Of a DNA stretch of 64,000 bases, positions 53,883 to 63,723 are shown in pieces (position 1 is the first letter of the stretch; each line of letters begins with the position of its first letter). Under the pieces are notes generated by a model, which saw only the letters and a list, made by a program, of their open reading frames with translations, was not told the origin of the DNA and ran no database searches. The DNA is taken from the NCBI GenBank assembly GCA_001795455.1, contig MGPB01000008.1:124001-188000 (forward strand), given 5' to 3'. The DNA is from Curvibacter sp. GWA2_63_95 (GTDB taxonomy: Bacteria > Pseudomonadota > Gammaproteobacteria > Burkholderiales > Burkholderiaceae_C). The translations under genes were made by a program, and so were the position numbers.

Positions 53883-55064
53883 TTACAGACCGGCGGCTGC
53901 ACGCAGGGCGGCAGTCTTGTCGGTGCGCTCCCAAGTGAACTCAGGTTCTTCGCGACCGAAGTGGCCGTAGGCCGCAGTCTTTTCGTAGATCGGGCGCAGC
54001 AGGTCCAGCATCTGGATGATGCCCTTGGGACGCAGGTCAAACACCTCGGCCACGATGGCCGACAGCTTGTCGTCGGGGATGACGCCCGTGCCTTCCGTGT
54101 AGACCGTGATGTTCATGGGCTTGGCCACACCAATCGCGTAGGCCACTTGTACCTGGCACTGCTTGGCCAGGCCTGCAGCCACCACGTTTTTGGCCACGTA
54201 GCGTGCAGCATAGGCAGCGGAACGGTCCACCTTGGACGGGTCTTTGCCGGAGAAGGCACCACCACCGTGCGGGCAGGCGCCACCGTAGGTGTCCACAATG
54301 ATCTTGCGACCGGTCAGGCCGCAGTCACCTTGCGGGCCACCCACCACAAAGCGGCCTGTGGGGTTGATCAGGTACTTGGTGTTTTGCAGCCATTCCTTGG
54401 GCAGCACGGGCTTGATGATTTCTTCAATGATGGCTTCGGTGAACGAGGCCTTCATCTTGTGTTGGGTCTCCGACTGGTCGGGGCTGTGCTGGGTGGACAG
54501 CACCACGGTGTCAATGCTGTGGGGCTTGCCGTCCACATAGCGCATGGTCACCTGGCTCTTGGCGTCGGGGCGCAGGAAAGGTAGACGGCCATCCTTGCGC
54601 AACTGGGCCTGGCGCTCCATCAGGCGGTGGGCGTAGTAGATGGGGGCGGGCATCAGCTCGGGCGTTTCGTCGCAGGCGTAGCCAAACATCAGGCCCTGGT
54701 CACCGGCGCCGGTGTTCAGGTGGTCGTCGGACGCATGGTCCACGCCCTGTGCGATGTCGTTGGACTGTTTGTCGTACGCGACCAGCACGGCGCAACCCTT
54801 GTAGTCGATGCCGTATTCGGTGTTGTCGTAGCCGATGCGTTTGATGGTGTCACGTGCCACCTGGATGTAGTCGACATGTGCGTTGGTGGTGATTTCACCG
54901 GCCAGCACCACAAGACCGGTATTAGTCAGGGTTTCGGCTGCCACGCGGGACTTGGGGTCCTGCTTGAAAATCGCGTCCAGGATCGCGTCAGAAATCTGGT
55001 CGGCGACTTTGTCGGGGTGGCCTTCAGACACAGACTCGGAGGTAAAGAGAAAATCGTTCGCCAT
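53883..55064 (-). CDS. metK: S-adenosylmethionine synthetase
   Basis: Makes S-adenosylmethionine from methionine and ATP (393 aa). Signatures: [20 protein letters not shown] with H16, the hexapeptide GAGDQG and the P-loop-like GGGAFSGKD. The ATG at 55064 has GGAGA upstream; the frame continues upstream but only into the divergent promoter region. Divergent from lipid A-type acyltransferase genes. Housekeeping. Confidence 0.97.
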   Translation of the reverse strand: MANDFLFTSESVSEGHPDKVADQISDAILDAIFKQDPKSRVAAETLTNTGLVVLAGEITTNAHVDYIQVARDTIKRIGYDNTEYGIDYKGCAVLVAYDKQSNDIAQGVDHASDDHLNTGAGDQGLMFGYACDETPELMPAPIYYAHRLMERQAQLRKDGRLPFLRPDAKSQVTMRYVDGKPHSIDTVVLSTQHSPDQSETQHKMKASFTEAIIEEIIKPVLPKEWLQNTKYLINPTGRFVVGGPQGDCGLTGRKIIVDTYGGACPHGGGAFSGKDPSKVDRSAAYAARYVAKNVVAAGLAKQCQVQVAYAIGVAKPMNITVYTEGTGVIPDDKLSAIVAEVFDLRPKGIIQMLDLLRPIYEKTAAYGHFGREEPEFTWERTDKTAALRAAAGL

Positions 55065-55248
55065 AACTGGGTCTCCAAAATTAACGTCAAGTCGCGTTGC
55101 TTGGGCTTTGGAGCTTACAGCGAACGCTTTAGCAGATTCGTCAAAGTTTTGACAAGGCACAATGGCGGGCCTTGGGAGGCAAACCACTGTGTGCGTCGCC
55201 CTGCAAGTAGTTCTATAACTCAGCGACGCTGCCGATTTTAGCCCACCC

Positions 55249-56079
55249 ATGTTCCTGGTTTTCAAATTGCTGTCCCACCTGCCTTTGTGGCTATTGCACG
55301 GCTTGGGCTGGGGATTGGGGTGGTTGGCTTTTCTGCTGTCTCCCACCTACCGCCAGCGCTTTGTCGCCAATGCGCACCAGGCGGGCTTGACTGCAGCGCA
55401 GCGGCGCGCAGCGGTGGGGCAATCCGGCATGTTGGTGGCCGAGCTGCCGCGTTTGTGGTTGGGGGCACCGGTAACGGTGCAATGGCAGGGGCGTGGTCAT
55501 GTTGAATCCGCGCTGCAAAGTGGCCGCGGTGTGGTGTTTTTGACGCCCCATTTGGGGTGTTTTGAGATCACAGCCCAGGCCTACGCCGAGGCGTTTGGCC
55601 TGCATGGTCGGCCGATGACCGTGTTGTTTCGGCCTCCCAGGCAGGCCTGGTTGGCGCCCTTGGTCACGCAAAGCCGTGCCCGGCCGGGCATGGAGACCGC
55701 GCCCACCACCCTGGCCGGAGTGAAACAAATGCTCAAGGCGCTCAAGGCGGGCCATTGCGTGGGACTTTTGCCAGACCAGGTGCCGCCGCAATCGCAAGGC
55801 GTGTGGGCCCCATTTTTTGGACAAAATGCGTACACCATGACTTTGTCTGCCCGATTGGCAGCCCAAAGCGGGGCCACTGTGTTGCTGGCTTGGGGCCAGC
55901 GCCTGCCTTGGGGACGGGGGTATACCGTGCATGTCCAGCCTTTGAGTGCGCCTTTGTCACCCGATTTGGCCGAGGCCGCTAGCCAGATCAACGCTGCGAT
56001 GGAGGCGCTGATTCGCCAATGCCCGACGCAGTACCTTTGGGGTTATGCCCGGTACAAGGCGCCACGTGCGACTCCCTGA
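55249..56079 (+). CDS. Lipid A biosynthesis-type acyltransferase, first copy
   Basis: 276 aa of the LpxL/LpxM (HtrB) family. N-terminal membrane helix ([20 protein letters not shown]) and the catalytic HX4E motif at H101-E106 (HLGCFE). A conserved LLPDQVPP motif is present. It adds a secondary acyl chain to lipid A precursors, or acts on a related lipid. A second family member follows after 21 bases. Confidence 0.88.
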   Translation: MFLVFKLLSHLPLWLLHGLGWGLGWLAFLLSPTYRQRFVANAHQAGLTAAQRRAAVGQSGMLVAELPRLWLGAPVTVQWQGRGHVESALQSGRGVVFLTPHLGCFEITAQAYAEAFGLHGRPMTVLFRPPRQAWLAPLVTQSRARPGMETAPTTLAGVKQMLKALKAGHCVGLLPDQVPPQSQGVWAPFFGQNAYTMTLSARLAAQSGATVLLAWGQRLPWGRGYTVHVQPLSAPLSPDLAEAASQINAAMEALIRQCPTQYLWGYARYKAPRATP

Positions 56080-56100
56080 GATAGCTACGGCAGAATCACG

Positions 56101-56964
56101 ATGAGTCGCTGGATGTTGAAACTGTTGGTGCTGCTTGGGGCGTTGCCTCTGCCACTTTTGCGTGGCTTGGGCTGGGTGTTGGGCGGTGTGTTGTACGCCC
56201 TGGTTCCTTCCCGGCGGCGTGTGGTGCAGACCAATTTGGCTTTGTGTTTTCCGGCTTGGACCCAGGCCGAGCGCAGGCGGCAATGTTTTCTGACCTTTGT
56301 GCATTTTGCCCAGTCTTGGCTGGACCGGGGATGGCTTTGGCATGCGCCACCATCGGTGGTGCAAGCACGCTTGCAGCTGGGTGGTGCGCTGGATGCAATG
56401 GCTGGTGATACCCCCACAGTCTTGTTTGCGCCTCACTTCATGGGGCTGGATGCTGCCTGGACGGCACTGACCCAGCAAATGCCGCGGCGGTTTGCGACGA
56501 TTTATTCGCCTCAACTCAATCCTGCGGTGGATGCTTGGGTGCTGGCGGGGCGGCTGCGTTTTGGGCAGCCAGAAATGGTGGCGCGCCTGGATGGCGCCAA
56601 ACCTATCGTGGCGGCGGTACGCCGTGGCGAACCGTTGTACCTCTTGCCGGACATGAATTTCGACCCCTCCGAGTCGCTTTTCGTGCCTTTTTACGGCGTG
56701 TCTGCCGCTACGGTCCCCTCGCTTTCGCGGTTTGCAAAATTGGGGCGTGCCCAGGTTGTTCCGGTAGTCACCCGCATCACGCCACAAGGCTACAGCATCG
56801 AGGTGTTACCCCCTTGGCAAGACTTCCCCACGGCAGATCTGGAGGCAGACACCCGGCGAATGAACCGGGAGTTGCAGTCTTACATCGATACCATGCCATC
56901 CCAGTATTACTGGGTCCACAAGCGGTTCAAAGACCGCCCGAACGGCGAAGCGCCCCCTTATTGA
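56101..56964 (+). CDS. Lipid A biosynthesis-type acyltransferase, second copy
   Basis: 287 aa of the same family. HX4D motif at H112-D117 (HFMGLD), then LLPDMNFDP. The two copies are divergent enough to have different donors or acceptors. The stop codon overlaps the converging engB stop by seven bases. Confidence 0.88.
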   Translation: MSRWMLKLLVLLGALPLPLLRGLGWVLGGVLYALVPSRRRVVQTNLALCFPAWTQAERRRQCFLTFVHFAQSWLDRGWLWHAPPSVVQARLQLGGALDAMAGDTPTVLFAPHFMGLDAAWTALTQQMPRRFATIYSPQLNPAVDAWVLAGRLRFGQPEMVARLDGAKPIVAAVRRGEPLYLLPDMNFDPSESLFVPFYGVSAATVPSLSRFAKLGRAQVVPVVTRITPQGYSIEVLPPWQDFPTADLEADTRRMNRELQSYIDTMPSQYYWVHKRFKDRPNGEAPPY

Positions 56965-57686
56965 GGTTCAGGTGCAGTGTCTGCGGTGTTGGCAGCCCCT
57001 TTGGGGTGGGCCCATTTCCAGAGCAGCTTGGCGACATCTTCAATGCCTTGGCGCTTGGGGGCCGAAAACAGCATGACCTCGCCACCGCCCGCCTGCAGCT
57101 TGGTAATGGACAAGACCTTGGCCTGTTCGCTGCGGGTGAGCTTGTCGGCCTTGGTCAGGATGATCAGAAATTTCAGACCTTCCTGCACCCGGGGACGGAT
57201 CACATCGAGCAGGATTTCGTCCAGCTCGGTCATGCCATGGCGCGGGTCGCACATCAGCACAATGGCGTGCAGGTTTTTGCGTGTGACCAAGTAGTTGGCC
57301 ATGACTTGTTGCCAACGGATTTTGTCTTGCTTGGGCACGGCTGCGTAACCATAACCCGGCAAGTCGGTCAGCACGGCATCGGTTTGCCCTTGCTTGCCCA
57401 AGGCGAACAGGTTGATGTGCTGGGTTCGGCCTGGCTTCTTGGAGGCAAAGGCGAGCTGCTTCTGCTGCGTCAGGATATTGATGCAGGTGGATTTGCCGGC
57501 GTTGGAGCGCCCCACGAAGGCAATTTCCGGGACATCGAGCTCAGGTAAAAAATGCAGTTGGGGCGCCGTTGTGAGAAAGCGGGCGGTGTGTAACCAGCCC
57601 ATGGCCACGGTCCCGGCCGATTTTTCAGCGGTGGGCGCGGGGGTGTTTGTGGCGCTTGTGGCGCGTGGGTTTGGTGTATTGGTCAT
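56958..57686 (-). CDS. engB: Ribosome biogenesis GTPase EngB/YihA
   Basis: GTPase (242 aa) for assembly of the large ribosomal subunit. P-loop GRSNAGKS at 59-67, switch motif DLPGYGYA, base-specificity TKADK. The start at 57686 is chosen because the upstream part of the frame lies in the divergent cytochrome promoter. An N-terminal low-complexity stretch of about 25 residues is usual in this group. Confidence 0.95.
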   Translation of the reverse strand: MTNTPNPRATSATNTPAPTAEKSAGTVAMGWLHTARFLTTAPQLHFLPELDVPEIAFVGRSNAGKSTCINILTQQKQLAFASKKPGRTQHINLFALGKQGQTDAVLTDLPGYGYAAVPKQDKIRWQQVMANYLVTRKNLHAIVLMCDPRHGMTELDEILLDVIRPRVQEGLKFLIILTKADKLTRSEQAKVLSITKLQAGGGEVMLFSAPKRQGIEDVAKLLWKWAHPKGAANTADTAPEPQ

Positions 57687-57756
57687 TGAATGTGAAGGTA
57701 AACCCAGAGCCGCATTGTAGAATGGCGCTGTTTTGCTCACCAGACACGACATTCCT

Positions 57757-58395
57757 ATGAAGTTGATTGCACACTTGCTCCTCGCTGCCTCGTTCGCGGC
57801 CTTCTCTGCGCCTTCTTTCGCAGAAGACGTCAAGCCAGAGGCCGCCAAAGTCGCCAAACCTGATTTGGTGAAGGGTGAGGCCAGCTACACCGCAGTCTGT
57901 GCTGCCTGCCATGGGGCAGATGGCAATGCGGGATCGCCTGCTTACCCCAAGCTGTCGCAGCAACACCCCGAATACCTGGTCAAACAGTTGCAGGAGTTCA
58001 AGTCGGACAAGCGCAACAACGCGGTGATGAAGGGTTTTGCCTCCACCCTGAGCGATACGGACATGAAAAATATTGCCTACTGGCTGACTTCACAAAAAGC
58101 CAAGGCCGGTTTTGCCAAGGACAAGACACTGGTGTCCCTGGGCGAGCGGATTTACCGCGGTGGCATTGCCGATCGTCAAGTGCCGGCCTGTGCAGGCTGC
58201 CACAGCCCCAATGGTGCAGGCATTCCGTCCCAGTACCCACGCCTGAGCGGCCAGCATGCTGACTATTCGGTGGCGCAGTTGGTCGCCTTCCGTGATGGCG
58301 TGCGCAAGAACAGTTTGCAGATGGGCCAGGTGGCTGCCAAGATGAATGATCGCGAAATCAAGGCCGTGGCGGATTACATCGCTGGCCTGCGTTAA
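57757..58395 (+). CDS. Dihaem cytochrome c4
   Basis: Periplasmic electron carrier (212 aa). Signal peptide MKLIAHLLLAASFAAFSAPS, cleaved near SFAED. Haem sites CAACH (48-52) and CAGCH (145-149), each followed by a methionine ligand candidate (MKGFAST and MGQVAAKM). It links respiratory complexes and terminal oxidases. Followed by a terminator and then the cytochrome maturation genes resB and ccsA. Confidence 0.93.
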   Translation: MKLIAHLLLAASFAAFSAPSFAEDVKPEAAKVAKPDLVKGEASYTAVCAACHGADGNAGSPAYPKLSQQHPEYLVKQLQEFKSDKRNNAVMKGFASTLSDTDMKNIAYWLTSQKAKAGFAKDKTLVSLGERIYRGGIADRQVPACAGCHSPNGAGIPSQYPRLSGQHADYSVAQLVAFRDGVRKNSLQMGQVAAKMNDREIKAVADYIAGLR

Positions 58396-58455
58396 GTTCT
58401 ATTTAACGGTACGAAACGGGTTCTGCGGAACCAATCGCATCGCGACCACACCAAC

Positions 58456-58492
58456 AGGCGGGACCATCCCACGATGGCCTGCCTTTTTTTTT
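58456..58492 (+). terminator. Terminator after cytochrome c4
   Basis: AGGCGGG-A-CCAT pairs with ATGGCCTGCCT, with one G-U pair and a bulged A, followed by nine T. It separates the cytochrome transcript from resB. Confidence 0.85.
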
Positions 58493-58509
58493 GAGATTTA
58501 CAGCCACCC

Positions 58510-60642
58510 ATGACAGTTTCCACCCAAGGCTTGGCGTTAAAAACGGGTTCGCAGGCTTGGCGCTCTGCGGTCGAGTTGCTGTCGTCCATGCGTTTTGCCA
58601 TTTCGCTGCTCACGGTGATCTGCATTGCATCCATCATTGGAACCGTGCTCAAGCAGCATGAGCCTCTGAACAACTACGTCAACCAGTTTGGACCTTTCTG
58701 GACTGAGGTGTTTGGTATGGCCAGCCTCTACAGCGTCTACAGTGCTTGGTGGTTTCTGCTGATTCTGGCGTTTTTGGTGACCAGTACGTCTTTGTGTGTG
58801 GCGCGTAATACGCCCAAAATTTTGGCGGACCTCCGCTCATACAAGGAAAACATCCGTGAGCAGAGTTTGCAGGCGTTTGGACAGCGTGCGCAGGTGCAGT
58901 TGGCAGAGGCCGCCGAGCCAGCAGCCCATCGCATTGGTAATTTGCTGGTGAGTGGTGGGTGGCGGGTCAAGCTGCAGCGCCGTGAAACTGGGCAAGGTGC
59001 TGGGTGGATGGTGGCAGCGAAAGCCGGTGCCGCCAACAAATTGGGCTACATCGCAGCCCACAGCGCCATCGTTTTGGTGTGTTTGGGGGGCTTGCTCGAC
59101 GGGGACCTGATCGTCCGGGCACAGATGCTGTTCAATGGCAAGCAGGTGTACAAAGGGGGGGGGCTGATTGCGGATGTGCCGCAACAACACCGTCTGAGTG
59201 AGCGCAACCCGACGTTCCGGGGGAATTTGCTGGTAGCGGAGGGGACGCAGTCCAGCACTGCCATCTTGAACCAATCCGATGGCGTACTGCTGCAGGATTT
59301 GCCCTTTGCCATTGAGCTCAAAAAATTCATTGTGGAGTATTACTCCACGGGCATGCCCAAATTGTTTGCCAGCGACATCGTCATCCACGACAAGGTGACG
59401 GGCGAGAAAATTGAAGCGCGCACCGAGGTCAACCATCCCGTCAAGCATCGGGGTATCGAGATATTCCAAAGCAGTTTTGATGATGGCGGCTCCAGCTTGC
59501 GCCTGCGTGCGCAATCGCTGACCGGGCGTACCCAGCCCTTCGAATTAACGGGAGTGGTCGGTGGCTCTTCGCAGTTGACCAACCAGGCGGGTGCTCCGGG
59601 AGATCAATTGACGGTGGAGTACACCGGCCTGCGGGTGATCAACGTTGAAAATTTTGGAGGCAATCCGGCCGAAGGTATCGATGTCCGTAAAGTGGACTTG
59701 CGCGATGCCGTGAATGCACAAATGGGGGCTGCCAACAAGACCAAAGAACAAAAAAACCTGCGCAATGTGGGTCCCAGCGTGACCTACAAGTTGCGCGATG
59801 GCGCAGGACAGGCGCGGGAGTACCACAACTACATGCTGCCGGTGGACATGGGCGAGGGAGTGCCGGTGTTCCTGCTGGGCATGCGGGAGACGCCGGCCGA
59901 CACCTTCCGCTACATCCGGGTGCCGGCGGATGAAAAAGGCTCCATGGACGATTTCATGCGCTTGAGCCAAGCGCTGGCGAACCCCTCCATGCGCGACAAG
60001 GCGGTGCAGCGGTATGCCACGAAGGCGGTGGATGGAAAACGCCCCGAGTTGTCTGCCCAGCTGAGTGCATCGGCAGCGCGTGCGCTGGCTTTATTTGCAG
60101 GGGTTCCCGTGGGGGGGCAGACTCCCGCCGTGGCGGGCTTGCAGGCCATATCGGACTTTATTGAGGCGAATGTGCCCGCAGCAGAGCGCAGCAAAGCAGG
60201 TGAGGTGCTGGTGCGGATTCTGAATGGTGTTTTGTTCGAGCTGGAGCAGGTGGCGCGTGAGCAAGCGGGTTTGCCTGCTTTTGCCACTGATGCCCGCGGA
60301 CAGGCATTCATGACACAGGCGGTATTGGCACTGAGCGATGTGCCTTTGTACCCGGCACCACTGGTGCTGACACTGGCGGATTTCACACAGGTGCAGGCCA
60401 GCGTGTTTCAGGTGGCGCGCGCGCCCGGAAAAACGGTGGTTTACCTGGGCTGTGCCTTGCTGATTATTGGGGTGTTTGCCATGCTGTATGTCCGTGAACG
60501 CCGTGTGTGGGTATGGTTGGTCCCGGAGTCAGACGGTGTGACATCCCAGGTGTCCATGGCGTTTTCCACAAACCGCAGGACCATGGATAGTGACAAAGAG
60601 TTTGAACACCTCAAAGCACGCTTGTTAGCTTGGAAGGAATAA
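58510..60642 (+). CDS. resB: System II cytochrome c biogenesis protein ResB (Ccs1)
   Basis: 710 aa with three membrane segments near the N-terminus (MRFAISLLTVICIASIIG, WWFLLILAFLVTSTSLCVA, AHSAIVLVCLGGLLD), a large periplasmic domain, and a last helix near 645. Conserved start of the family: ELLSSMRFAISLL. With CcsA it carries haem to apocytochrome c in the periplasm. Confidence 0.93.
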   Translation: MTVSTQGLALKTGSQAWRSAVELLSSMRFAISLLTVICIASIIGTVLKQHEPLNNYVNQFGPFWTEVFGMASLYSVYSAWWFLLILAFLVTSTSLCVARNTPKILADLRSYKENIREQSLQAFGQRAQVQLAEAAEPAAHRIGNLLVSGGWRVKLQRRETGQGAGWMVAAKAGAANKLGYIAAHSAIVLVCLGGLLDGDLIVRAQMLFNGKQVYKGGGLIADVPQQHRLSERNPTFRGNLLVAEGTQSSTAILNQSDGVLLQDLPFAIELKKFIVEYYSTGMPKLFASDIVIHDKVTGEKIEARTEVNHPVKHRGIEIFQSSFDDGGSSLRLRAQSLTGRTQPFELTGVVGGSSQLTNQAGAPGDQLTVEYTGLRVINVENFGGNPAEGIDVRKVDLRDAVNAQMGAANKTKEQKNLRNVGPSVTYKLRDGAGQAREYHNYMLPVDMGEGVPVFLLGMRETPADTFRYIRVPADEKGSMDDFMRLSQALANPSMRDKAVQRYATKAVDGKRPELSAQLSASAARALALFAGVPVGGQTPAVAGLQAISDFIEANVPAAERSKAGEVLVRILNGVLFELEQVAREQAGLPAFATDARGQAFMTQAVLALSDVPLYPAPLVLTLADFTQVQASVFQVARAPGKTVVYLGCALLIIGVFAMLYVRERRVWVWLVPESDGVTSQVSMAFSTNRRTMDSDKEFEHLKARLLAWKE

Positions 60643-60647
60643 GAGAT

Positions 60648-62006
60648 ATGAACGCAGTTTCCGGTACCCGAAGCGAGACACTGGGTCAGGCCTCCGCCGA
60701 TGCCATCAGCTTGAACGTGGGCTACTTTGCCCGTCGCACCTGGTTTGACTGGTTGTTTGCCGTGCTGGTAATTGCGGGTGGGTTGTTCGCCTTCATGCGC
60801 TATGCCGACAGCATGGATGTGTATGAAAAGGGCATTCTCCTGGCGGCCATTCCCTCTGTCATTTGGTTGGGCTGGTTCTGGCGTCCTCTGCAAACTCTGA
60901 TGCTTGTGGTGGCTGGCTTGTCGCTGATGGCTGTGTTCTCCTACGAGGGCGCGCTGGACCGCGCAGAGACCGTGTTCTGGCTCAAATATTTCCTGTCCAG
61001 CCAGTCGGCCATTTTGTGGATGAGCATGTTGTTTTTCATGGCCACGGTGTTCTACTGGATTGGCGTGTTTGCCAAGGGCCGCGCCGACGGCATGGAGCTG
61101 GTGGCTTCGCGCCTAGTGTGGGTGGCCGTCACCATGGCGCTGACTGGCACCATGGTGCGTTGGTACGAGAGTTACTTGTTGGGCGCCGACATCGGACACA
61201 TCCCGGTGAGCAACCTGTACGAAGTGTTCGTGCTGTTTTGCTGGATGACGGCGGCTTTCTATCTGTACTTTGAAGCGCAATACAAGACCCGTGCCCTGGG
61301 GGCATTTGTCATGCTGGTCATCAGTGCTGCTGTGGGATTTTTGCTCTGGTACACCGTAGTACGCCAGGCGCATGAAATCCAGCCACTGGTGCCCGCGCTC
61401 AAGAGCTGGTGGATGAAGCTGCACGTGCCGGCCAACTTCATTGGCTATGGCACTTTTGCGCTGGCCGCGATGGTGGCCTTTGCCTACCTCATCAAGCAGC
61501 AGGCCACGGAGACCCGCTGGTACAAGCTGGCGCCGCTGTGGCTGCTGGGCATCGTGCTGTGCTTTGAACCCATGGTGTTCCGCCGGTCTGCCAGCGGAGG
61601 CATGAGCGACTACTGGGCGGTGTACTTCGGCATCTCGGCGCTGGTGGTGGCCGGTATTTTGCTGGGACGCAAGCAGATTGCGGCCAAGCTGCCCAGCTTC
61701 GAGATCTTGGACGATGTCATGTACAAGTCCATTGCTGTGGGCTTTGCCTTCTTCACCATTGCCACGGTGCTGGGTGCGTTGTGGGCGGCCGAGGCCTGGG
61801 GCGGCTACTGGAGCTGGGACCCCAAGGAAACCTGGGCGCTGATTGTCTGGCTCAACTACGCAGCTTGGCTGCACATGCGCCTCATGAAAGGTTTGCGGGG
61901 TAACGTGGCGGCCTGGTGGGCGTTGGCGGGGCTGGCGGTGACCACCTTTGCGTTCATTGGCGTCAACATGTTCCTGAGCGGATTGCACAGCTACGGAACT
62001 TTGTAA
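60648..62006 (+). CDS. ccsA: System II cytochrome c biogenesis protein CcsA (ResC)
   Basis: 452 aa, multiple membrane segments. The tryptophan-rich haem-handling WWD domain is [17 protein letters not shown] near residue 395. AAGGAAT precedes the start. It is the second gene of the resB-ccsA operon. Confidence 0.94.
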   Translation: MNAVSGTRSETLGQASADAISLNVGYFARRTWFDWLFAVLVIAGGLFAFMRYADSMDVYEKGILLAAIPSVIWLGWFWRPLQTLMLVVAGLSLMAVFSYEGALDRAETVFWLKYFLSSQSAILWMSMLFFMATVFYWIGVFAKGRADGMELVASRLVWVAVTMALTGTMVRWYESYLLGADIGHIPVSNLYEVFVLFCWMTAAFYLYFEAQYKTRALGAFVMLVISAAVGFLLWYTVVRQAHEIQPLVPALKSWWMKLHVPANFIGYGTFALAAMVAFAYLIKQQATETRWYKLAPLWLLGIVLCFEPMVFRRSASGGMSDYWAVYFGISALVVAGILLGRKQIAAKLPSFEILDDVMYKSIAVGFAFFTIATVLGALWAAEAWGGYWSWDPKETWALIVWLNYAAWLHMRLMKGLRGNVAAWWALAGLAVTTFAFIGVNMFLSGLHSYGTL

Positions 62007-62050
62007 GAAACCGCATGGTCGGACGACCAATGCCTACACAAGGAGTCCCC

Positions 62051-63058
62051 ATGCTGATCAAAACCGTTAACTCTGGCTTTCACCACCCCCTGGCCAGCGA
62101 GATCACGTCGCCTGGGGTTTACGAAGAACGTCGCCGTTTGCTCAAGCACTTGGCCACGGGCGTAGCTGGTGTGGGCATGGCGCAGTGGGCTGCGCGGGAC
62201 GCGATGGCGCAAAGCGCAGTCTGGGGGGCTGCGCCCGGCAAGTTGGCTGCCTTGCCATCGAAGGCGTCCACGGTGGCAGGTGCCATGGCCATGGAGAAGG
62301 TGACCACCTACAAGGACGCCAGCAGCTACAACAACTATTACGAGTTCGGTACCGACAAGGCGGATCCTGCGGTCAATGCGCACACGCTGAAGACCGATCC
62401 CTGGTCGGTGGAGGTGGAGGGCTTGGTCAAGAAGCCGAGTCGTTTTGCGCTCGAAGACCTGCTCAAGCTCAGCCCCATGGAGGAGCGTCTCTACCGCCTG
62501 CGTTGTGTAGAGGGTTGGTCCATGGTCATTCCCTGGGTGGGCTATTCGCTGGCCGAACTGATCAAGAGGGTGGAGCCCCTGGGCAGCGCCAAGTATGTAG
62601 AGTTTGTGACCCTGACCGACCCCAAGACCATGCCCTTCGTGGGTTCCCGCATTCTGGACTGGCCCTACACCGAGGGTCTGCGCCTGGACGAGGCCCTGCA
62701 CCCGCTGACGCTGTTGAGTTTTGGCATGTATGGCGAAGTGCTGCCCAAGCAGAACGGTGCGCCCGTGCGTCTGGTGGTGCCGTGGAAGTACGGTTTCAAG
62801 AGCGGCAAGAGCATCGTCAAGATCCGCTTCACCGAGAAGCAGCCGGGTACCGCCTGGAACAAAGCGGCTGCCAACGAGTATGGCTTCTATTCCAATGTGA
62901 ACCCCAATGTGGACCACCCGCGCTGGAGTCAGGCCACCGAGCGCCGCATCGGCGAAGACGGCCTGTTTGCCAAGAAGCGCAAGACACTGATGTTCAACGG
63001 CTACGAGGCCCAGGTGGGGCAGTTGTACGCCGGCATGGACCTCAAGAAGTTCTACTGA
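62051..63058 (+). CDS. msrP: Protein-methionine-sulfoxide reductase catalytic subunit MsrP
   Basis: 335 aa periplasmic molybdenum enzyme that repairs oxidised methionine in exported proteins. Twin-arginine signal in [17 protein letters not shown]. The molybdenum-binding cysteine is C152 ([15 protein letters not shown]). AGGAG lies upstream. A longer frame begins in ccsA but is not needed. Paired with msrQ. Confidence 0.94.
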   Translation: MLIKTVNSGFHHPLASEITSPGVYEERRRLLKHLATGVAGVGMAQWAARDAMAQSAVWGAAPGKLAALPSKASTVAGAMAMEKVTTYKDASSYNNYYEFGTDKADPAVNAHTLKTDPWSVEVEGLVKKPSRFALEDLLKLSPMEERLYRLRCVEGWSMVIPWVGYSLAELIKRVEPLGSAKYVEFVTLTDPKTMPFVGSRILDWPYTEGLRLDEALHPLTLLSFGMYGEVLPKQNGAPVRLVVPWKYGFKSGKSIVKIRFTEKQPGTAWNKAAANEYGFYSNVNPNVDHPRWSQATERRIGEDGLFAKKRKTLMFNGYEAQVGQLYAGMDLKKFY

Positions 63059-63062
63059 TTCG

Positions 63063-63677
63063 ATGGCCTCCGTGAATGCCTGGCTGGCCCATCGTGCGGC
63101 CAAGCCAGGGGCATTTTTGTTGGCTGCACTGCCTCTGTGCTGGTTGGTTTTTGCTGCGTTTGCCGACCGCCTGGGGGCCAATCCCGCCGAGGCTCTGGTG
63201 CGCGCCACTGGGGATTGGACGCTGCGCATGCTGTGTGTCGTGTTGACCGTCACGCCCTTGCGCACCATGGCTAGTTGGCCCGCCTTGGCGCGGCTGCGGC
63301 GCATGTTGGGGTTATGGACCTTCGCTTATGCGGTGCTGCATATGCTGTCGTACAGCTGGTTTGACATGGGGTTGGACCTGGGCGATATCGCCAAGGACAT
63401 TGGCAAGCGACCCTTTATCCTGGTGGGTTTCACCGCGCTGGCCTTGCTGCTGGTCCTGGCGGCTACCTCGTTCAACCGCGTGATCAAGGCAATGGGGGCC
63501 AGGCGCTGGCAGGTGCTGCACCGGGCCGTCTATGTGGTGGCCGGGTTGGCACTGCTGCATTTCTTCTGGATGCGCGCCGGCAAGAACGACTTTGCCGAGG
63601 TGCTTGTGTACGCGCTGATCCTGGCCCTCTTGCTGGGGTGGCGACTGCGTCGATTTTTGAACAAAAAGTGGCTTTAG
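63063..63677 (+). CDS. msrQ: MsrQ, haem-binding membrane subunit
   Basis: 204 aa, about six membrane segments, haem histidines in AVLHMLSYSW, LHRAVYVVAG and LLHFFWMR. Passes electrons from the quinone pool to MsrP. It starts four bases after the msrP stop. The stop codon lies in repeat copy 6. Confidence 0.92.
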   Translation: MASVNAWLAHRAAKPGAFLLAALPLCWLVFAAFADRLGANPAEALVRATGDWTLRMLCVVLTVTPLRTMASWPALARLRRMLGLWTFAYAVLHMLSYSWFDMGLDLGDIAKDIGKRPFILVGFTALALLLVLAATSFNRVIKAMGARRWQVLHRAVYVVAGLALLHFFWMRAGKNDFAEVLVYALILALLLGWRLRRFLNKKWL

Positions 63678-63723
63678 CGCCCGTGGATATTGCGCGAACA
63701 GCTCCTGCTTTTATAGCAAATTA
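63670..63723 (-). repeat. Dispersed repeat family A, copy 6, between msrQ and lysA
   Basis: On the minus strand TTTGCTATAAAAGCAGGAGC, then TGTTCGCGCAATATCCACGG and GCGCTAAAGCC. It contains the stop codons of both converging genes. Confidence 0.78.

Noticed and set aside
55065..55248. A riboswitch before metK
   Set aside because: The 184-base region was read for SAM or SAH riboswitch patterns and no convincing helix set was seen. A covariance-model search would decide.
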